A stretch of DNA of 64,000 nt from Diphasiastrum complanatum (Eukaryota > Streptophyta > Lycopodiopsida > Lycopodiales > Lycopodiaceae), in contig CM055115.1 in NCBI GenBank assembly GCA_029204225.1, positions 9,359,466 to 9,423,465 of the forward strand, written 5' to 3'. Positions 58,011 to 64,000 of the stretch are shown here, piece by piece (within the stretch, counting starts at the first letter, position 1; each line of letters starts with the position of its first letter). The position numbers were made by a program, and so were the translations under genes. The notes beneath the pieces were generated by a model, which did not search any database, was not told the origin of the DNA, and worked only from the letters and a program-made list of their open reading frames with translations.

Positions 58011-61000
58011 CTGACAGGGTGTTGGCAATGTACCTATGCAGTTTCCTGATGGTAAAATCAAGAATATCCCTAATGTGCTTTATGTTCCTGGACTCAAAAA
58101 GAGTTTGCTTTCTGTTGGAGTAATGGCAAATCAGCATTTTAAGGTTGAATTTGTCAAGGATGGATTCCTTATAAAGGATATGAACCACAACCATAAAGTG
58201 GTGGCGAAAGGTTATAGAGATAGTGACTGTGGCCTTTATAAATTGGATGCTACAAGACCAGGAGAATATGGTTTGGCTATCTCAACAGCATCTCAATCTG
58301 AGTTGTGGCACAGAAGACTTGGTCACTTGAACTATGGGAGCTTAAGATTGATGGTGAAGCTGAAGATGGTAATAGGATTATCAGCATTACAGGATGATCA
58401 TCACGCCATATCTGAAGTATGTGTCATGGGAAAGCATCACAGGGAGACATTCCAGAAAAGTGGAGCTGTAAGAGCTAAGAAACCGTTGGAACTTATTCAC
58501 AGCGACCTGTGCGGACCAATGAAGACCATGTTATTGGGGAAAGCATATTATTTTATGACTTTCATAGATGATTACTCTAGGAGGACATGGATTTATTTAT
58601 TGAAGAAGAAATATGACACTTTTTCTCGCTTCAAGGAGTTTAAGACTTTAGTAGAGAACCAACTGGATGCATGCATCAAAGTGCTAAGATCTGATAGAGG
58701 GAACGAATACAAATCCGATGATTTTGAGGACTTTTGCAAGGAACACGGCATCAAAAGACAATTCACACAATCACACATGCCGCATACTAATGGTGTAGCT
58801 GAAAGGAAAAACAAAAATAAAATGGGGAGTGCCCGCTCCATGATGAAGCAAATGGGCTTGACAGATTCACTTTGGTCGGAAGCGTGCAGTGCGGCAACGT
58901 TCTTGCAAAACAGGAGCCCTACAGTTGCGGTTCCAAATGTGACTCCCGAAGAAGCATTTACAGGAATAAAACCAAAAATTGACAAGTTTTGAGTCATTGG
59001 ATATAGGGCCTATGTACATGTGCCAAAGGAGGAGTGAAAGAAACTTGACGCTAAAGCAATCAAGTGTATCTTTGTCGGTTATGATGAGAGGACGAAGGCA
59101 TATAGGGGTTCAGATCCTGTAATGAACAAGATTCACATAAGCAAAGATGTGATCTTTGATGAGATGCATAGGTATGAAGATTAAGACCATGCAAGTGATG
59201 AAAGCATCAAAAGACTTCCCACAATTTTGGAAGAAGAAGATGAAGAAGACGCTCCACAGGGTGAGTATGAAAAGACACCACCTATCCAAGAGCCTAGGGG
59301 AAGGTACTTGCCAATAGGAGCAATAAAGGAGAAATTGATTGGAAGTAAGAGACATTACTTGGACACTCCTTGGGACACATACTCTCCACGTAGTGTATCA
59401 TCTGAATCTAAGATACCAAAATGGTATGAAAAGATCATGAAGAATGCAAAGCTAAATCAACCAAGATCTAGCACACAAGGAGAAGTGAGAAGATCAACAC
59501 GAGAAAGGAAGTCTCCCGATCGTTGTCATGTGAACTATGCCCTAATGAGTGACATTTTGAAATGTCGAGAGCCATCAATCTTTGATGAAGCAAAGGACCA
59601 CAAAGAGTGGCAAAAGGCAATGGAAGAGGAGATGGAATCCATCCGCAGGCATGATACGTGGGAGTTGGTTGATCTACCACCTGGAAAGAAACCCATTGAA
59701 AACAAATGGGTGTTTAGAACAAAGTTTCATGCAGATGTAATGATAGCAAAGCATAAGGCACACTTAGTAGTCAAGGGCTATGAGCAAAATAAAGGAATTG
59801 ACTATGAAGAGACATTGGCTCCAGTGGCTAAGTGGACTACACTATGCCTTATCATTGCCTTAGCATCTCATTTTGGGTGGAAGATCCATCAAATGGATGT
59901 GAAGTCCACATTTTTGAATGGTGACTTAGAGGAAGAAGCTTACATGGTCCAACCGTAGGGCTTCATCGCAAAAGGACAAGAACATAAGGTACGCAAGCTA
60001 CACAAAGCACTTTATGGCCTTAAGCAAGTGCCACGTGCATGGTATGGACGCATTGACAATTACTTTCTTTCTCATGAGTCTGTAAGAACAAATTCAGATC
60101 CAAATCTTTATGTTTTTATAAATGAAGATAACATTGCCTTGATTGTATTTTATGTTGATGATATCATTATCACGGGCAATGATGAGAATCTCATCCATTC
60201 TATCAAAGCCAACTTATGCAAGCAATTTGAGATGACAAATTTAGATCTTATGCAGTATTGCTTGGGTGTCAAAGTATGGCAAATTGACAGTGATATCAGG
60301 TTATGTCAAAACAAGTATGTGCATGAGATACTAGAGATATTTCGCATGACAGAATGCAAACCTTCCATCACCCCTTGCGAAGCTGGTAAGAAATTATCTC
60401 GTATTGATGATAGTGCACATGTTGACGCTACTTTATTTCGTCAGCTAGTTGGAAGTTTGATATATCTTACGACTACATGTCCTGATATCTGCTATGCTGT
60501 AAGTATGATTAGCCAATTCATGTCATCACCCACTTTGGACCATTGGAAAGCTATGAAAAGGATTTTGAGTTATGTGAAAGATACACCTAACCTTGGCCTG
60601 ATCTACAAAGGACAAAGTGCTTTACCTAAGTGGCAGGGTTATGTTGATGTTGATTGGGCAGGAAATGTAGATGATAGAAAGTCAACAACAGGTTATGCCT
60701 TCAAGTTTGGTAACGGTTGTTTTTCATGGTCTAGCAAGAAGCAAGATACTATTTCTCTTTTTTCTACAGAAGCCGAATATAAAGCATTAAGTTTTGCCAC
60801 CTAGGAAGCTATTTGGTTGCGCAAGTTGTTATGTGAAATTGGCATGAAACAGATAAATCCTACTATTATTTTCTGTGATAGCCAAAGTGGAATACAATTG
60901 GCTAAGAATCATGTCTTTCACGCGAGGGCAAAACATATTGAGGTAAAATATTACCTAGTGTGTGAAAAGCTACAATCTAAAGATATAAGTATTGTACACT

Positions 61001-61101
61001 ATTCTACGTTGTTACAAGTTGCTGATATATTTACGAAAGCTTTACGTAAAGAGAAGTTTGAAACTTTTAGAGCCAAACTTGGCTTAGATCTGGTTATGTA
61101 A
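58011..61101 (+). pseudogene. Copia pol in one frame, interrupted only by stops
   Basis: All segments share the frame of 58036. Order: pre-integrase IPNVLYVPGLKKSLLSVGVM and LWHRRLGHLNYGSL (58303-58345); integrase HSDLCGP (~58500), RSDRGNEY (~58690), NGVAERKNK (~58790); linker with RRSTRERKSP; RT with TWELVDLPPGKKPIENKWV (~59660) and FYVDDIIITGND (60148-60183); RNase H DVDWAGN (~60650), SLFSTEAEYKAL; end AKHIEVKYYLVCEKL and VADIFTKALR. Stops: TGA 58990 and 59035, TAA 59182, TAG 59956 and 60802; no frameshift. Gag, knuckle and protease are missing. All five fit one-base C-to-T changes. Confidence 0.93.
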
Positions 61102-61440
61102 AAAGTCTTTACTTGTAATACTATCATAGAGGTATGTTCCATGAATAGAGTAAACTTTTAATTAAAGAAAGACATTGATCATCTAGGGAGAGAGTTAAAA
61201 TATAAATGATCGACTTGTACAGTGCTTTCTTATTTCGACGGCACCACGTGTGCTCAAATCTAGAATTATCGGGCCGTGTTTCTTTTACGAGCTCTTTGAG
61301 TGCTTTTAAGCAGCTTCATCTTTGTACTTGCTTATCAGTTTGAATATACAATTTGTTGGAGAGCAATTTTGTTGTCTTGTCTTATTGCACTTGACGTTGT
61401 GTTGTGGTGATTGATTCGGTCAGGTTTTTAAACTGTATTC
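61102..61440 (+). repeat. Copia 3' end: PPT and possible 3' LTR
   Basis: A purine tract (agggagagag, ~61184-61193) is followed by ttaaaatataa, where Copia LTRs commonly start TGTTAAAATAT; the first bases are altered. The sequence ends near 61440 at a Gypsy fragment. No second LTR is in the window. Confidence 0.5.
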
Positions 61441-62470
61441 TCAACTCCTTCGGCAACAAATAAATTGATGACCGTAGTCAGATTCACTTCCCCAATTGGT
61501 GTATAGTCAGGAAACAAACTAGTGAGATGTAAATCTTCCTTAGATTCTTTTGTCATCGGTTGGAATAGTAGTTTCTCAATCGTTTTGTCACCCACCGGTC
61601 ACAGTGTTGAATCAAGTCGTCCGTGATGTGTTTGTAATCGAATATTCTATCCATTGGTAGTGATATTTACTACTCTTGTTGCCCATTCAAGCACTGCTTT
61701 GGCGGCTCTTAGCCAAGGCTTGCCTAATAGAACTCGATAGACATCCACGTCTTTTGGTAATCGTAGAACAACAAAGTTCAACAAGAATTGCAACTCTTTA
61801 ATACTGACTTTCTTGTATGATTAGCCATGTGAATGACTAATTGACTCTTCTGCAGGGGTAAATTAGTTAATTTAGTGTAGGTGTCTTCATACACGATATT
61901 GACACCTGCTCCTCCATCAATCTGGATGATGCTAATGTCGATGCCTTGAATGGTTATCTCCAATGTTGGAACAATGTCTTGCTCCGTAGATTGTACAATA
62001 ATGTTAACTGCTACTAAAGACAGTCGTTCTAGTAGCCTACAGCTAGGTAGCTTCGTACATATGGATTCCACCAAATAAGGTGCAATCTCAATCAATTGAC
62101 CGACTATATTCTAAAATTTATAATTGCTCACAAAGTTTGCAATTTGGTTAGTTACATTATCAGCTAATTCTCGATCTCTTATGATCTGAAGATGATTTTG
62201 CGTCTGATTTGATGGAACTCTTAGTCTTTGAATCCGTGTCAGATTCAAATTCTGACAAACTGCTTCTTCTATGGTGTTGTCAATGTCGACAATAGTTCTC
62301 CCTTGTTTCTTCTTCCTCTAATCGGTGAGCAACTTCCACAATACGTTCCAATAGCTGATTATGTAAGGACGTGGTGCCTCTCCTAAGCACTTTATGGAGA
62401 CCACGGCGGAAATACTTGATGTGTCGATTACAGAAACAACGAAAAAATGGCAACCGAACCAAAAAGGTGC
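61441..62470 (-). pseudogene. Ty3/gypsy gag end and protease remnant
   Basis: Minus strand: gag end with EVAHRLEEEE (~62310), a decayed linker, then retropepsin PTLEITIQGIDISIIQIDGG with GAGVNI (~61905-61965; family DSGA is here DGGA), LVIHMANH, and after a frameshift VYRVLLGKPWLRAAKAVLEW (~61680-61740), the region between protease and RT. Ends near 61441. Confidence 0.82.
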
Positions 62471-62791
62471 AAAATCAGGGTCTTGACAAAATCACAAAAA
62501 ATTGAATATCTCAAAATCTATATGCATATCCAAAAACTTGATATGCAGTCTATTAGCCACCAGTTAGGCTAATCCAATGATCCAAAAATCGGCCAAATCC
62601 AACATGTGAACTGAAAAATTGGAATTGATCAAGATTATAAACCTATATAGGATTTTGATCTACAAAAACTCCAATCTACAAATGCAAGAAACTCAATTTT
62701 GGTATAGAATCCAATCTAGCATGCTCTATCATTGATATCTTCTCCAAATCATTGATTGATATGATTGCCTTCTTCATAACCTGAAATAAAA
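62471..62791 (-). other. Gypsy leader
   Basis: Non-coding between PBS and the truncated gag; the bulk of gag seems deleted near 62460. Confidence 0.55.
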
Positions 62792-62803
62792 GCTTTGATA
62801 CCA
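62792..62803 (-). other. Gypsy primer-binding site
   Basis: Minus-strand TGGTATCAAAGC, initiator tRNA-Met type, adjoining the LTR end CTTTCACA. Confidence 0.85.
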
Positions 62804-63411
62804 TGTGAAAGATTTCAGATCCATAAAGATCCTAATCCATAAAATGATATTGGGTTAGAAGAACAACATATCACCAATCTTGCCAATGTAGAAAACTCGG
62901 CATCTACACTAAGAATAGAATCCAAACTCTAATAGATATTGATCAAACATGAATCAAAACATAAATAGAAGCTACTGTCCATACAACAATAGTACCCTAC
63001 TATATTTTGCACGTATAAACCTGAGAATAACAAATATTGATCGTTCTACACATAGAATTGCAAGATATCACAAGTATAGTGCACCGATGGATAGTAGAAC
63101 CCAAGAGAACCATGTATAAGCATGAATGAGATAAGAAAGAGACAATATCCTCTATATTCACAAATTACATCCTTCTATAGCAGGTCCAAAACCTAAATTG
63201 CCACTTGGTTTCCCTCCAATAAGAAAAATCCTACTATTTTCAGGACTAGATTCAATGTACCCAACATTCAAATTTGAATATACTCAAACTCGACTTATAT
63301 TCTTTCCCACACTTTTCAAAAGTGTGTCTTTAAATGCATTTAGGCTAATATAACTTTGAAAAGTCAAACTTTAAATCTAATATGAAAATTGGCCTCAATT
63401 GCCAAATACAC
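62804..63411 (-). repeat. Gypsy 5' LTR (outer end approximate)
   Basis: Ends ...CTTTCACA at the PBS. The outer end is placed near 63411 because beyond it a Copia integrase frame (RDVRFDES) is recognisable; element-sense start would be TGTGTATTTGGC. No matching 3' LTR is present. Confidence 0.65.
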
Positions 63412-64000
63412 ATTGTCTTTGACTCATCAAATCTGACATCTCTAACAGTTTTAATATGTTTGCTGTCAGACATGTAGATCATGTAGTATGATGAATGAAC
63501 ATCATATCCTACGAGGAATCCCTACTCCACCTTTTCATCCAACTTATTTCTTTTCTAATCTGGAATGTGGGCATACGTGATGCATTTAAAAATGCGCACA
63601 TGTGTCAAACTTGGTTTATTGTCCGCCAAACCTCGTGTGGTGTGGTATGTGCAACACTGGATCTATCTATCATGTTCTGCAGGTAGTTGGCTGTAGCTAC
63701 TACTTCAGCCCATAAAAGTTTTGATGCCTTTGAATAGGCCATGATTTATCTCGCAACTTCCATGAGAGTCTGATTTCCCCACTCTGCCACACCATTGTGC
63801 TATGGTGTGTAGGCTGCAGTCTTCAAGTGAAGTAAGCCTTTGCTAGTAAAAACTTTGCAAAGCATTTGGAGACGTATTCTCCTCCTCTGTCTGTTCTCTG
63901 CTGCTTCATCTTCTTGTCAGTCCATTTCTCAGCCCAATTCATGAACTCCATGAATTTGTCCAAGGCCTCTGACTTGTTGTGGATAAAGTACATGGCTGCA
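63412..64000 (-). pseudogene. Copia integrase remnant at window edge
   Basis: Minus strand: WAEKWTDKKMKQQRTDRGGE followed by YVSKCF (~63850-63910, catalytic Asp), a decayed QPTHHSTMVWQSGE (family PHTPQQNGVAER), then further broken segments to SYYMIYMSDSKHIK and RDVRFDESK (~63430). Many stops. The element continues past the window end. Confidence 0.75.

Noticed and set aside
63411-63446. TGTTAGAGATG as the LTR start near 63446
   Set aside because: Those bases fall inside the Copia RDVRFDES frame that continues from higher coordinates, so the LTR edge was set near 63411 instead.

Overview
This is a stretch of land-plant nuclear DNA made almost entirely of layered, broken transposable elements. 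The plant signs are Ty1/copia and Ty3/gypsy retrotransposons whose primer-binding sites match plant initiator tRNA-Met, a CACTA (En/Spm) transposase with a preserved GT-AG intron, and one intact gene of the plant BYPASS1/ROH1 (DUF793) type. The density of old, nested, mutated LTR elements suggests a large genome such as a gymnosperm or fern. That placement is inference; no feature fixes the species.

Layout. 1-805: partial dispersed repeat. 1081-6123: complete non-autonomous LTR retrotransposon (two 1.22-kb LTRs, PBS, PPT, 5-bp target duplication, no coding). 7126-8420: Copia pol remnant. 9105-10893: the only convincing host gene. 11437-13252 and 19883-21702: arms of a large inverted duplication around a 6.6-kb spacer holding a Gypsy integrase block and a Copia gag. 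18828-19327: a copy of the 3' end of the host gene. 21703-26563: the best preserved minus-strand Copia. 26565-34720: minus-strand Copia gag/protease/integrase pieces, a second truncated Gypsy block and a second copy of the host-gene 3' end. 37421-43540: CACTA-type transposase, a SET-like coding remnant, microsatellites and an unrecognised divergent exon set. 43943-44221: cluster of near-perfect palindromes. 44375-51480: Gypsy LTR fragment, an unrecognised coiled-coil frame and a tandem pair of 2.2-kb Copia/Gypsy chimeric units. 52251-53349: repeat joining two sequences found elsewhere in the window. 53345-57140: mosaic of Copia and Gypsy fragments on both strands. 58036-61101: Copia pol in one frame interrupted only by stop codons. 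61440-63411: truncated minus-strand Gypsy with 5' LTR and PBS. 63411-64000: Copia integrase remnant.

The elements do not work together as a pathway. What links them is recombination: the same junctions recur in several copies, so chimeras (Copia gag to coiled coil to Gypsy integrase end; retroelement to host-gene 3' end) formed first and were then copied. Most recognisable stop codons fit C-to-T (or G-to-A) change from CGA, CAG or TGG codons, as expected for old methylated transposon DNA. Element boundaries are firm only where LTR, PBS, PPT or TSD is cited.
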